This document shows positions 1 through 5,476 of a stretch of 5,476 nucleotides of DNA, piece by piece (position 1 is the first letter of the stretch; every line of letters begins with the position of its first letter). The notes under the pieces are model-generated. The model was not told the DNA's origin, made no database searches, and worked only from the letters and a program-made list of their open reading frames with translations. Source of the stretch: JBQTKD01 sp052389435 (GTDB lineage: Bacteria > Actinomycetota > Actinomycetes > Sporichthyales > Sporichthyaceae); contig JBQTIB010000121.1 in the NCBI GenBank assembly GCA_052389435.1, forward strand, positions 1-5,476, given 5' to 3'. Made by a program: the position numbers and the translations under genes.

Positions 1-71
1 AGGCCATGGCCGGCGCGAACTGGGTCCGCGACGTGATCAAGCCCAAGACCTACGGGCTGCTGTGCCTGACC
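1..71 (+). repeat. Direct terminal repeat, left copy (71 bp, identical to 5406-5476)
   Basis: Bases 1-71 match bases 5406-5476 at every position. The repeat lies inside coding sequence, in the same reading frame in both copies, and encodes the stretch from HEAMAGANW (first residues cut off) to CLT. The matching segment of the 965-2551 gene differs at about 9 of 71 positions, and that of the 2725-4347 gene at about as many, so perfect identity is not simply the family background. It indicates a circular molecule, an assembly-graph loop or a very recent duplication. Confidence 0.95.
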
Positions 72-782
72 TCCCCGGAGATGCAGCTCGCCTGCAACCA
101 GGTCAGCAAAATCCTCGACGCCTCCGGCGCGAAGCTGGTGAAGAAGGTCGACGTCGCGATCTCGGAAACCTCGATGTCCTCGCAGGTTCTGGCGATGCGC
201 GCGGCCAACCCGGACCACATCGTCCACTACGTCATCAACGCCGCGACCCTCATCAAGTTCATGGTCGAGGCCAACCAGCAGCACTACTACCCGCCCAAGG
301 GCGTCAGCGGAAACCACCTCGTCGCCGAGGCCCTCGGCTCGTTCATCGGCGACTGGCCGTCGAACCGGTACTGGAACAACACCACGTACAGGCTGTGGGG
401 CCCGGAGTACATGGCGGTCATGAATCGCTACGCCCGTTCCAACGTCGGCATGAACCACCACATCGTCCAGGCCGCCTACGTCGGGGTGAACCTGTTCGCC
501 CAGGCCGCGAAGGCCGTCGGGCCGAACCTGACACGCGAGCGGCTCATGGCGACGCTGAACAACGGATCGGTGTGGAAGACCGACGCGTCGCTGGACCAGA
601 AGTTCAGCTACACCGCGGCCGAGCGCGGCGGCGACCACGGCAACCAGACGTGGAGCGCCGCCATGGGTCAGGGCCGCGAGTTCATGTACCGCTACTCCAA
701 CGCCAACACCGTGTCCAAGCCGGACGGATCGCCGTCCGGCTGGACCCCCGACCCCGACCAGTTCGTCATCGACACCCGCTGA
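1..782 (+). CDS. LivK-like solute-binding lipoprotein, 3' part only (5' end outside window)
   Basis: This is the C-terminal 259 residues or so of an extracytoplasmic solute-binding protein; the first full codon is at base 3 and the stop TGA is at 780-782. The ATG at 6 is an internal Met, because it aligns with Met271, Met282 and Met273 of the three other copies and no signal peptide follows it. The piece aligns without gaps to the last 258 residues of the 965-2551 product at about 80% identity by hand count. It keeps the two Cys of that half (codons 63-65 and 93-95), the SETSMS segment, the HHIVQAAYVG helix and the GREFMY and PDGSPSG tail. Family knowledge: this is the second half of a type 1 periplasmic binding fold as in LivK-type ABC binding proteins. 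The ligand is unknown. If the window ends join, this is the rest of the gene starting at 4595, giving 530 aa. Confidence 0.88.
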   Translation, partial: AMAGANWVRDVIKPKTYGLLCLTSPEMQLACNQVSKILDASGAKLVKKVDVAISETSMSSQVLAMRAANPDHIVHYVINAATLIKFMVEANQQHYYPPKGVSGNHLVAEALGSFIGDWPSNRYWNNTTYRLWGPEYMAVMNRYARSNVGMNHHIVQAAYVGVNLFAQAAKAVGPNLTRERLMATLNNGSVWKTDASLDQKFSYTAAERGGDHGNQTWSAAMGQGREFMYRYSNANTVSKPDGSPSGWTPDPDQFVIDTR

Positions 783-792
783 GCAAGCCCGC

Positions 793-826
793 GCGTGGGT
801 CCCGCCGTCGTCGCCGGGACCCGCGC
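793..826 (+). terminator. Hairpin after first gene, possible terminator without U-tract
   Basis: The arms 793-804 (GCGTGGGTCCCG) and 815-826 (CGGGACCCGCGC) pair over 12 bp, with one G-T wobble, around a 10-base loop. The hairpin begins 10 bases after the stop codon. No T run follows. Such U-less hairpins are common after actinobacterial genes, but termination here is inferred from position only. Confidence 0.5.
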
Positions 827-848
827 ACCGCTGCGCCCGACTGCTGGA

Positions 849-886
849 GGTGTGACCGAGGGCGCACGCGGCACACCCTTGCGTTT
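849..886 (+). terminator. Weak second hairpin followed by a short T-rich stretch
   Basis: GGTGTG (849-854) pairs with CACACC (872-877), and after a bulged A, CCG (856-858) pairs with CGG (869-871). The sequence CTTGCGTTT follows. It could be a back-up terminator for the first gene. The stem is short and the T-run is interrupted, so this is tentative. Confidence 0.25.
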
Positions 887-905
887 CCGCAATCGCACGA
901 CGCGC

Positions 906-916
906 GGTGATCAACT
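906..916 (+). promoter_or_regulatory. Conserved upstream element GGTGATCAACT
   Basis: GTGATCAACT at 907-916 lies 58 bp before the ATG at 965. Close matches sit at 2657-2666 and 4542-4551, upstream of the next two starts. The sequences around the motif are otherwise mostly dissimilar. The 3' part (TCAACT) is a weak -10-like hexamer, and GTTTCC lies 17 bp upstream of GGTGAT, an arrangement also seen before the next gene. It may be a promoter core or a shared operator; the sequence does not decide. Confidence 0.45.
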
Positions 917-947
917 GGAGCCGCGAAGCTCAACAACTCAATGCTCT

Positions 948-953
948 GAAAGG
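948..953 (+). promoter_or_regulatory. Ribosome binding site GAAAGG
   Basis: GAAAGG, complementary to the 3' tail of 16S rRNA, lies 11 bases before the ATG at 965. The same hexamer precedes the two other intact starts, which supports all three start choices. Confidence 0.75.
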
Positions 954-964
954 CGCGAACCGAG

Positions 965-2551
965 ATGATTAGACCGACCACCCGACGGTTCGTAGCCGCG
1001 GTGCCCCTCGCCCTCGGCGTCACCCTCGTGGCGGCTGCCTGCGGATCCTCCGGCACCCCCGTTGCCCAGCAGGCGCCCGCGCCCGCGCCGGTCCCCGTCG
1101 ACAACGGCAGCACCGAGACCACGGCCAAGCTGATCGAGGCCGTCGCCGCCTACCTCGACGCACAGTCCAAGGTCAGCGAAGACAAGCAGATCGACGCCGT
1201 CGCCAAGGAGACGCTGGCCAAGGTCGTCAAGGAGGCCAAGGCCGTCCGGGCCGACAAGACCAAGGCGAAGACCGCCGCCACGAAGATCTCCTCCGGCGTC
1301 GAGGCCGTCGAGGTCGCGAAGGAGAGCGAGACCGCCGCCGAGGCCAACAAACGCCGCGCCGACGAACTCGGCGGAGCCACCGACTCCGGCGTCACCAAGA
1401 ACTCCATCAAGCTCGGCTCGATCAACATGCACGGCATGGCCCTGGGCAACGTCCTGATCCAGCCGATGGTGCGCGGCAATCTCGCCACCGCGAACGCAAT
1501 CAACGACCGGGGCGGGGTGCTGGGCCGACGCCTGTCGATCGTCGACTGCGACGACGGCCCCGGCGAGGTCTCTCGCGCGAAGGCGTGCATCAAGAAGCTC
1601 GTGTCCCAGGACCGGATCTTTTCCCTCGTCACCGGCGCGGACTGGGCGACCGCCGCGCTGCACGACGATCTGGCGCAGGCCAAGCTGCCCTACGTCGGGT
1701 CGTGGGGGTACTCCCAGACCGAGTGGCAGGACCCGTTCATGTTCCCCACCCACACCTCGATGATCCACGAGGCGATGGCCGGCGCGAACTGGGTCCGTTC
1801 GGTGATCAAGCCAAAGACCTACGGCCTGATCTGCCTGACCAGCCCCGAGATGCAACTGGCCTGCAACCAGGTGCGGACGATCCTCGACAACTCCGGCAGC
1901 AAACTGGTGAAGAAGGTCGACGTCGCCATTTCGGAGACCTCGATGTCCTCGCAGGTGCTGGCGATGCGCGCGGCCAACCCGGAGCACATCGTCCACTACG
2001 TGATCAACCCGGCGACCATGGTCAAGTTCATGGTCGAGGCCCGCCAGCAGGGGTACTACCCGCCCCGCGGCATCAGCGGAAACCACCTCGCCGCCGAGGT
2101 GCTGGGCTCCCTGTTCGGCGAGCACCCGGCGGGCCGGTACTGGACCAACAGCACCTACAAGCTCTGGGGCCCGGAGTTCATGGCGGTCATGAACCGCTAC
2201 GCCCGTGGCAACCAGGGCACGAACCACCACGTCGTGCAGGCCGCCTACGTCGGCATGAACCTGTTCGCGCAGGCGGCGACGCAGGTCGGCCCGAACCTGA
2301 CCCGCGAGCGCCTGATGGCGGCACTGCGCAACGCGAAGGTCTGGAAGACCGACGCCTCGCTGGACCAGCGCTTCTCCTACACCCCGGCCGAACGCGGCGG
2401 CTCCTACGCCAACCAGACCTGGGATCCGGACCTGGCCCAGGGCCGGGAGTTCATGTACAAGTACTCCAACGCGAACACCCTGTCGAACCCCGACGGCAGT
2501 CCCTCCGGCTTCGTTCCGGACCCGGATCAATTCGTGATTACCACGCGCTAA
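965..2551 (+). CDS. LivK-like ABC-type solute-binding lipoprotein (528 aa)
   Basis: This encodes a surface-anchored extracytoplasmic solute-binding protein. Residues 1-26 form a lipoprotein signal peptide: basic RPTTRR, a hydrophobic core, then VAAAC with Cys26 as lipidation site. Residues 27-50 are a Pro/Ala-rich spacer, and 51-136 an Ala/Lys/Glu-rich, probably helical stalk. Residues 137-528 form the binding domain, opening with GVTKNSIKLG and followed by RGGVLGRRL, a hallmark of the type 1 periplasmic binding family (Peripla_BP_6, LivK-like). Cys195, 208, 290 and 300 recur in the paralogues and could form disulfides. At 528 aa it is longer than usual LivK proteins of about 400 aa because of the stalk. 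It has its own ribosome binding site and a strong terminator after it, so it is probably monocistronic. No transporter genes are adjacent. The ligand is unknown; a sensory or scavenging role is equally possible. The fold is fairly certain, the function is inferred. Confidence 0.93.
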   Translation: MIRPTTRRFVAAVPLALGVTLVAAACGSSGTPVAQQAPAPAPVPVDNGSTETTAKLIEAVAAYLDAQSKVSEDKQIDAVAKETLAKVVKEAKAVRADKTKAKTAATKISSGVEAVEVAKESETAAEANKRRADELGGATDSGVTKNSIKLGSINMHGMALGNVLIQPMVRGNLATANAINDRGGVLGRRLSIVDCDDGPGEVSRAKACIKKLVSQDRIFSLVTGADWATAALHDDLAQAKLPYVGSWGYSQTEWQDPFMFPTHTSMIHEAMAGANWVRSVIKPKTYGLICLTSPEMQLACNQVRTILDNSGSKLVKKVDVAISETSMSSQVLAMRAANPEHIVHYVINPATMVKFMVEARQQGYYPPRGISGNHLAAEVLGSLFGEHPAGRYWTNSTYKLWGPEFMAVMNRYARGNQGTNHHVVQAAYVGMNLFAQAATQVGPNLTRERLMAALRNAKVWKTDASLDQRFSYTPAERGGSYANQTWDPDLAQGREFMYKYSNANTLSNPDGSPSGFVPDPDQFVITTR

Positions 2552-2565
2552 CGCCACCCCAGATG

Positions 2566-2596
2566 GGCCCCGCCGACCCCCGGCGGGGCCTTTCTT
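2566..2596 (+). terminator. Strong intrinsic terminator
   Basis: A perfect 10-bp GC stem, GGCCCCGCCG (2566-2575) with CGGCGGGGCC (2581-2590), encloses a 5-base loop and is followed directly by TTTCTT. It starts 15 bases after the stop of the 965-2551 gene. This is a textbook rho-independent terminator and argues against an operon with the next gene. Confidence 0.9.
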
Positions 2597-2655
2597 CGCT
2601 GTGGTGCAGACCGCGTGCGGCACGCCGAATCCGTTCCCCGAAAACGCTGTAGCAC

Positions 2656-2666
2656 GGTGATCTACT
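2656..2666 (+). promoter_or_regulatory. Conserved upstream element GGTGATCTACT
   Basis: GTGATCTACT at 2657-2666 lies 68 bp before the ATG at 2725 and is identical over ten bases to 4542-4551; it differs at one base from 907-916. GTTCCC lies 17 bp upstream of GGTGAT, as GTTTCC does before the previous gene, suggesting a possible bipartite promoter. TCTACT resembles a -10 hexamer at four of six positions. The function is inferred from conservation. Confidence 0.5.
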
Positions 2667-2677
2667 CGAGCGACAAC

Positions 2678-2703
2678 GCCGCCGGCCAAGGGCCTGCGGC
2701 GGC
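2678..2703 (+). other. Leader hairpin just upstream of the ribosome binding site
   Basis: GCCGCCG (2678-2684) pairs with CGGCGGC (2697-2703), and an inner GCC/GGC can pair around AAG. It lies between the conserved upstream element and the ribosome binding site, so it would fall in the 5' leader if transcription starts near the element. It could affect translation or mRNA stability. Neither the preceding nor the following gene has an obvious equivalent at this position. Confidence 0.35.
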
Positions 2704-2711
2704 ACGGACGA

Positions 2712-2717
2712 GAAAGG
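2712..2717 (+). promoter_or_regulatory. Ribosome binding site GAAAGG
   Basis: GAAAGG lies 7 bases before the ATG at 2725, the closest spacing of the three copies. It supports this start, which also gives a well-formed lipoprotein signal peptide. Confidence 0.8.
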
Positions 2718-2724
2718 CACTCCG

Positions 2725-4347
2725 ATGAGATCGCTCCGCTCCCCTCAGCGCGCCCTCGCGGCGATTCCGCTGGGTGTCGGCGTCGCGCTGTTGATCAGCG
2801 CCTGCGGCTCCGGCGGCACCGCGCAGGTCGCGGCGCCGGCGCCGTCGCCTGCGGTCGCTCCGGCCGCGCCGGATGCAAGCACCCAGAAACTGGTCGAGGC
2901 GGTCGTGAAGTACCTCGACGCGCAGAACAAGCGCAAGGAGTTCGCGGGCGACGACCTCGCGCGCCCCGCACTGGAGAAGGCGATCGCCGCCGTCGAGGCC
3001 GCGAACCGGGCACAGCCGGAAGCGGCGGCGAAGGCCGCCGAGGCCGTGGAGAAGCGGACCCCGACCGTCTCGGCGAGCCCGTCGGCCGTCCGCTCCACGG
3101 GAGGCGGACTACGCGAAGACGAATCGAAGAAGCGCGAGAGCGAAGCCCGCGCCGAGGCCACCGGCGGCGCCACCGACACCGGCGTCACCAAGAACTCGAT
3201 CAAGACCGGCACGATCATGATGCACGGCATGGCCCTGGCCCGGCTCACCACCGCTCCCCAGATCGCCGGGCAGCGCGCGGCCCTCGCCGCCCTCAACGAC
3301 CGCGGCGGCGTCCTCGGCCGGCGGATCGACATGGTCGACTGCGACGACGGCCCCGGCGAGGTCTCGCGCACCAAGTCGTGCCTGAAGAAGCTCGTCGCGC
3401 AGGACCGGATCTTCAGTCTGTTGACCGTCGGCAGCTGGGGCTCGGCCTCCATCCACGACGACCTCGCGCAGTACAGGCTGCCGCTGGTGGGCGCGTGGGC
3501 CTACTCCCAGACCGAGTGGCAGGACCCGTACATGTTCCCCACGCACATGTCGATGATCCACGAGGCGATGGCCGGCGCGAACTGGGTGCGTACGGTGATC
3601 AAGCCGAAGACCTACGGCCTGATCTGCCTGACGAGCCCGGAGATGCAGCTGGCCTGCAACCAGGTGCGCAAGATCCTCGACGGCTCCGGCGCGAAGATGG
3701 TGAAGAAGGCCGACGTTCCGATTTCGGAGACCTCGATGTCGGGCTACGTGCTCGGCATGCGCGCGGCGAACCCCGATCACATCGTCCACTACGTCATCAA
3801 CCCGGCGACGATCGTGAAGTTCCTCGTCGAGTCCAGCCAGCAGGGCTACTACCCGCCCAAGGGCGTCAGCGGAAACCACGTCGCCTCCGAGGTCGCGGGG
3901 TCGCTGATCGGCGACTGGCCGGCGGGGCGGTACTGGACCAACACCACCTACAAGCTCTGGGGCACCGAGTTCATGGCGACCATGAACAAGTACGCCACCT
4001 CCAGCCGCGGCTCGTTCCACCACATCGTGCAGGCCGGGTACGTCGGGGTGAACCTGTTCGCCCAGGCCGCCAAGCAGGTCGGCCCGAACCTGACCCGCGA
4101 GCGTCTGATGGCCGCCCTCGGCAACGGCGCCGTCTGGCAGACCGACGCCTCGCTGGACCAGAAGTTCAGCTACACCAAGGCCGAGCGGACCGGGAGCTAC
4201 GAGAACCAGACCTGGGACAAGGGCATGGCCCAGGGCCGGGAGTTCATGTACCAGTACCACAACGCCAACACGGTCTCCAACCCCGACGGCAGCCCGTCGG
4301 GTTGGCGTCCGGACCCGACGCGCTTCGTGATCCACACGGACAGGTGA
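2725..4347 (+). CDS. LivK-like ABC-type solute-binding lipoprotein (540 aa)
   Basis: This paralogue of the preceding gene is the longest of the set. Residues 1-27 are a lipoprotein signal peptide ending in LISAC with Cys27 as lipidation site. A Pro/Ala-rich spacer covers about 28-50. A charged, Ala-rich stalk runs to about residue 146; it holds a Ser/Pro/Gly-containing break (about 112-128) and then the charged run DESKKRESEARAE. The binding domain covers 147-540, opening with GVTKNSIKTG, then RGGVLGRR and VDCDDGPGEVSR. Cys206, 219, 301 and 311 match the other copies. The loop after RIFS reads LLTVGSWGSAS here, against LVTGADWATAA in the preceding copy and LVSSIDWATAS in the following one, so the shared Asp before the Trp is lost. 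In LivK the corresponding loop contacts ligand, so specificity may differ (inference). The C-terminus carries one extra residue (HTDR). It is probably monocistronic, with hairpins on both sides. The actual ligand and partner transporter are unknown. Confidence 0.93.
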   Translation: MRSLRSPQRALAAIPLGVGVALLISACGSGGTAQVAAPAPSPAVAPAAPDASTQKLVEAVVKYLDAQNKRKEFAGDDLARPALEKAIAAVEAANRAQPEAAAKAAEAVEKRTPTVSASPSAVRSTGGGLREDESKKRESEARAEATGGATDTGVTKNSIKTGTIMMHGMALARLTTAPQIAGQRAALAALNDRGGVLGRRIDMVDCDDGPGEVSRTKSCLKKLVAQDRIFSLLTVGSWGSASIHDDLAQYRLPLVGAWAYSQTEWQDPYMFPTHMSMIHEAMAGANWVRTVIKPKTYGLICLTSPEMQLACNQVRKILDGSGAKMVKKADVPISETSMSGYVLGMRAANPDHIVHYVINPATIVKFLVESSQQGYYPPKGVSGNHVASEVAGSLIGDWPAGRYWTNTTYKLWGTEFMATMNKYATSSRGSFHHIVQAGYVGVNLFAQAAKQVGPNLTRERLMAALGNGAVWQTDASLDQKFSYTKAERTGSYENQTWDKGMAQGREFMYQYHNANTVSNPDGSPSGWRPDPTRFVIHTDR

Positions 4348-4354
4348 GCCGAGC

Positions 4355-4388
4355 GGAGTGAGAGCGCGAGAACGAGTGCTCTCACTCC
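4355..4388 (+). terminator. Perfect 11-bp inverted repeat after the gene, no T-run
   Basis: GGAGTGAGAGC (4355-4365) pairs perfectly with GCTCTCACTCC (4378-4388) around a 12-base loop, beginning 7 bases after the stop codon. No T-run follows. It could protect the mRNA 3' end, act as a U-less terminator, or be a protein-binding site. A second, stronger hairpin lies 60 bp further on. Confidence 0.5.
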
Positions 4389-4448
4389 CGAGGCGAGCGC
4401 CGTCGTCGATCGCAGGGATCACGGACCGCCAGTCCACGTTGCGTCGTC

Positions 4449-4479
4449 AGCGCCCCGGCCGAATCGGCCGGGGCGCTTT
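4449..4479 (+). terminator. Strong intrinsic terminator
   Basis: A perfect 13-bp stem, AGCGCCCCGGCCG (4449-4461) with CGGCCGGGGCGCT (4465-4477), closes an AAT triloop, and TTTCACTT overlaps its end. It lies about 100 bp after the stop of the 2725-4347 gene. The T-tract is short but the stem is very stable, so this is probably the main terminator of that unit. Confidence 0.82.
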
Positions 4480-4540
4480 CACTTCAACCCCAACAACCCC
4501 ACGCCTCGCCGACTCGCCTCCCCCATTTCGGGTGCCTTCG

Positions 4541-4564
4541 CGTGATCTACTCCACAAGATCACG
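4541..4564 (+). promoter_or_regulatory. Conserved GTGATCTACT element within a perfect inverted repeat (candidate operator)
   Basis: CGTGATCT (4541-4548) and AGATCACG (4557-4564) are exact reverse complements separated by 8 bases. The left arm contains the start of GTGATCTACT (4542-4551), the element conserved before all three intact starts, here 53 bp before the ATG at 4595. Half-site length and spacing suit a dimeric regulator, but the other two copies lack the right arm. It could also form a leader hairpin. Confidence 0.5.
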
Positions 4565-4578
4565 CCTGTTGGCAGACC

Positions 4579-4584
4579 GAAAGG
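4579..4584 (+). promoter_or_regulatory. Ribosome binding site GAAAGG
   Basis: GAAAGG lies 10 bases before the ATG at 4595 and matches the sites of the two upstream paralogues, fixing the start of this open-ended gene. Confidence 0.75.
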
Positions 4585-4594
4585 CTCCCGTTCC

Positions 4595-5476
4595 ATGACG
4601 AGACTCCGACCAGGGCGAAGGACTGCGGCCGCGTTGCCGGTCGTCGTAGGGCTGACGCTGATCGTCAGCGCCTGCGGATCGTCTTCCGCCACCCAGCCCG
4701 TCGCCGCCCCGGCACCCGCGCCGGCGGCCGACACCACCCCGGACAGCACCGCCAAGTTGGTCGAAGCGGTGGCGGCCTACCTGTCCGCGCAGTCCGCGCC
4801 CAAGAAGGACCCCGAACTCGACACCGCAGCCGCCAAGGCGTTGAAGAAGGCGCTGTCCGAGGCCGACGACCGACGCGCCGCCGCGGCCAAGGCCATCGCC
4901 GTCAGGCCCAGCCCCGGCGTCGTGGCCGTGCGACCCAACGGCGAACCGACTCCCGAGGCCTCGCCCGAGGCGAAGGTCGAGAGCCAGAGCGCCTTCGAGC
5001 GCACCGGCGGCGCCACCGACACCGGCGTCACCCGCAACAGCATCAAGCTCGGCACGATCAGCATGCACGGCATGGCGTTGTCGAAGTTCGTCGTCGCCCC
5101 CGTCGTGCGCGGCAACATCGCCACCATCACCGCGATCAACGAACGCGGCGGCGTGCTCGGCCGCCGGTTGAGCGTCGTCGACTGCGACGACGGTCCCGGC
5201 GAGGTCTCCCGCGCGAAGTCGTGTCTGAAGAAGCTCGTCGTGCAGGACAAGATCTTCTCCCTCGTCAGCTCGATCGACTGGGCGACCGCGTCGCTGCACG
5301 ACGACCTCAAGCAGCACGGGCTGCCCTACGTCGGCTCCTGGGCCTACTCCCAGACCGAGTGGCAGGACCCGTACATGTTCCCCACCCACATGTCGATGAT
5401 CCACGAGGCCATGGCCGGCGCGAACTGGGTCCGCGACGTGATCAAGCCCAAGACCTACGGGCTGCTGTGCCTGACC
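4595..5476 (+). CDS. LivK-like ABC-type solute-binding lipoprotein, 5' part (294 codons, runs off window)
   Basis: The reading frame is open from ATG 4595 to the last base of the window. Residues 1-27 are a lipoprotein signal peptide: basic RLRPGRR, a hydrophobic core, then IVSAC with Cys27. A Pro/Ala-rich spacer covers about 28-50. A variable stalk reaches about residue 137 and contains the unusual VRPSPGVVAVRP stretch. The binding domain opens at about 138 with GATDTGVTRNSIKLG, followed by RGGVLGRR and VDCDDGPGEVSR. Cys197, 210 and 292 match conserved positions. The last 71 bases equal bases 1-71 in the same frame. Joined there, Met273 coincides with the ATG at base 6 and the protein would be 530 aa, right within the family range of 528-540. 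Whether the real continuation is that sequence or another array member cannot be decided here. It has its own upstream element, suggesting separate transcription. Confidence 0.92.
   Translation, partial: MTRLRPGRRTAAALPVVVGLTLIVSACGSSSATQPVAAPAPAPAADTTPDSTAKLVEAVAAYLSAQSAPKKDPELDTAAAKALKKALSEADDRRAAAAKAIAVRPSPGVVAVRPNGEPTPEASPEAKVESQSAFERTGGATDTGVTRNSIKLGTISMHGMALSKFVVAPVVRGNIATITAINERGGVLGRRLSVVDCDDGPGEVSRAKSCLKKLVVQDKIFSLVSSIDWATASLHDDLKQHGLPYVGSWAYSQTEWQDPYMFPTHMSMIHEAMAGANWVRDVIKPKTYGLLCLT
5406..5476 (+). repeat. Direct terminal repeat, right copy (71 bp, identical to 1-71)
   Basis: The last 71 bases repeat the first 71 exactly and in frame. Overlapping them closes a 5405-bp circle without disrupting the reading frame. 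A repeat reaching exactly to both sequence ends is typical of an assembler overlap on a circular path. Confidence 0.95.

Noticed and set aside
6..8. ATG at base 6 as a true start giving a 258-aa protein
   Set aside because: The frame is open upstream to the window edge, the Met aligns with an internal conserved Met in all paralogues, and there is no signal peptide.
783..964. Small RNA, tRNA or riboswitch in the intergenic gaps
   Set aside because: Apart from simple hairpins and the short conserved element, I saw no tRNA-like cloverleaf or known riboswitch core in any of the three gaps.
938..2689. 583-codon open frame on the minus strand opposite the 528-aa gene
   Set aside because: It mirrors the codon bias of the + strand gene; its translation is Gly/Val/Arg/Asp/His-rich low-complexity sequence without recognisable motifs, and similar shadows occur opposite every paralogue.
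3109..4437. 442-codon minus-strand open frame opposite the 540-aa gene
   Set aside because: It has the same kind of composition as the other antisense frames and is paralogous only because the sense genes are; no ribosome binding site or independent support.
4547..5404. 285-codon minus-strand open frame opposite the last gene
   Set aside because: The sense frame here has a ribosome binding site, lipobox and clear family similarity; the antisense frame is a high-GC shadow.
1..5476. Complete small plasmid or virus genome based on the terminal repeat
   Set aside because: No replication, mobilisation, capsid or packaging gene and no iteron or origin-like region was seen; the contents are only tandem paralogues, which readily produce false circular contigs.
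1..5476. CRISPR array or insertion sequence
   Set aside because: The repeats here are whole paralogous genes, not short spaced repeats, and there is no transposase frame or terminal inverted repeat.

Overview
The window is high-GC DNA (about two thirds G+C by eye) with strong GC bias at third codon positions and actinobacterial-type lipoprotein signal peptides. It most likely comes from an actinomycete; genus cannot be told from the sequence. Everything recognisable lies on the + strand.

Layout: four gene pieces of one paralogous family stand head to tail. They are a 3' fragment (1-782), two complete genes (965-2551, 528 aa; 2725-4347, 540 aa) and a 5' fragment (4595-5476, 294 codons, open at the window end). 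Each intact start encodes a lipoprotein signal peptide with lipobox Cys 26 or 27, then a Pro/Ala-rich spacer and a divergent Ala/Lys/Glu-rich stalk of about 110-120 residues. A strongly conserved extracytoplasmic solute-binding domain of about 390 residues follows; it resembles the type 1 periplasmic binding fold of LivK-like ABC substrate-binding proteins. No permease, ATPase, regulator, replication, mobilisation or phage gene is visible.

The gaps (182, 173 and 247 bp) look like separate transcription units. Each has one or more hairpins after the upstream gene, a shared GTGATCWACT element 53-68 bp before the next start, and a shared GAAAGG ribosome binding site. The clearest terminators are at 2566-2596 and 4449-4479.

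The key structural observation is that bases 1-71 and 5406-5476 are identical. Joining the ends makes a 5405-bp circle with exactly three complete genes, the third rebuilt as a 530-aa protein in frame. Because the circle would lack any replication function and consists only of tandem paralogues, an assembly loop over a longer chromosomal tandem array seems more likely than a true plasmid. The likely biology is an expanded family of surface-anchored binding proteins that either feed a transporter encoded elsewhere or act as ligand sensors or scavengers; the ligand is unknown.
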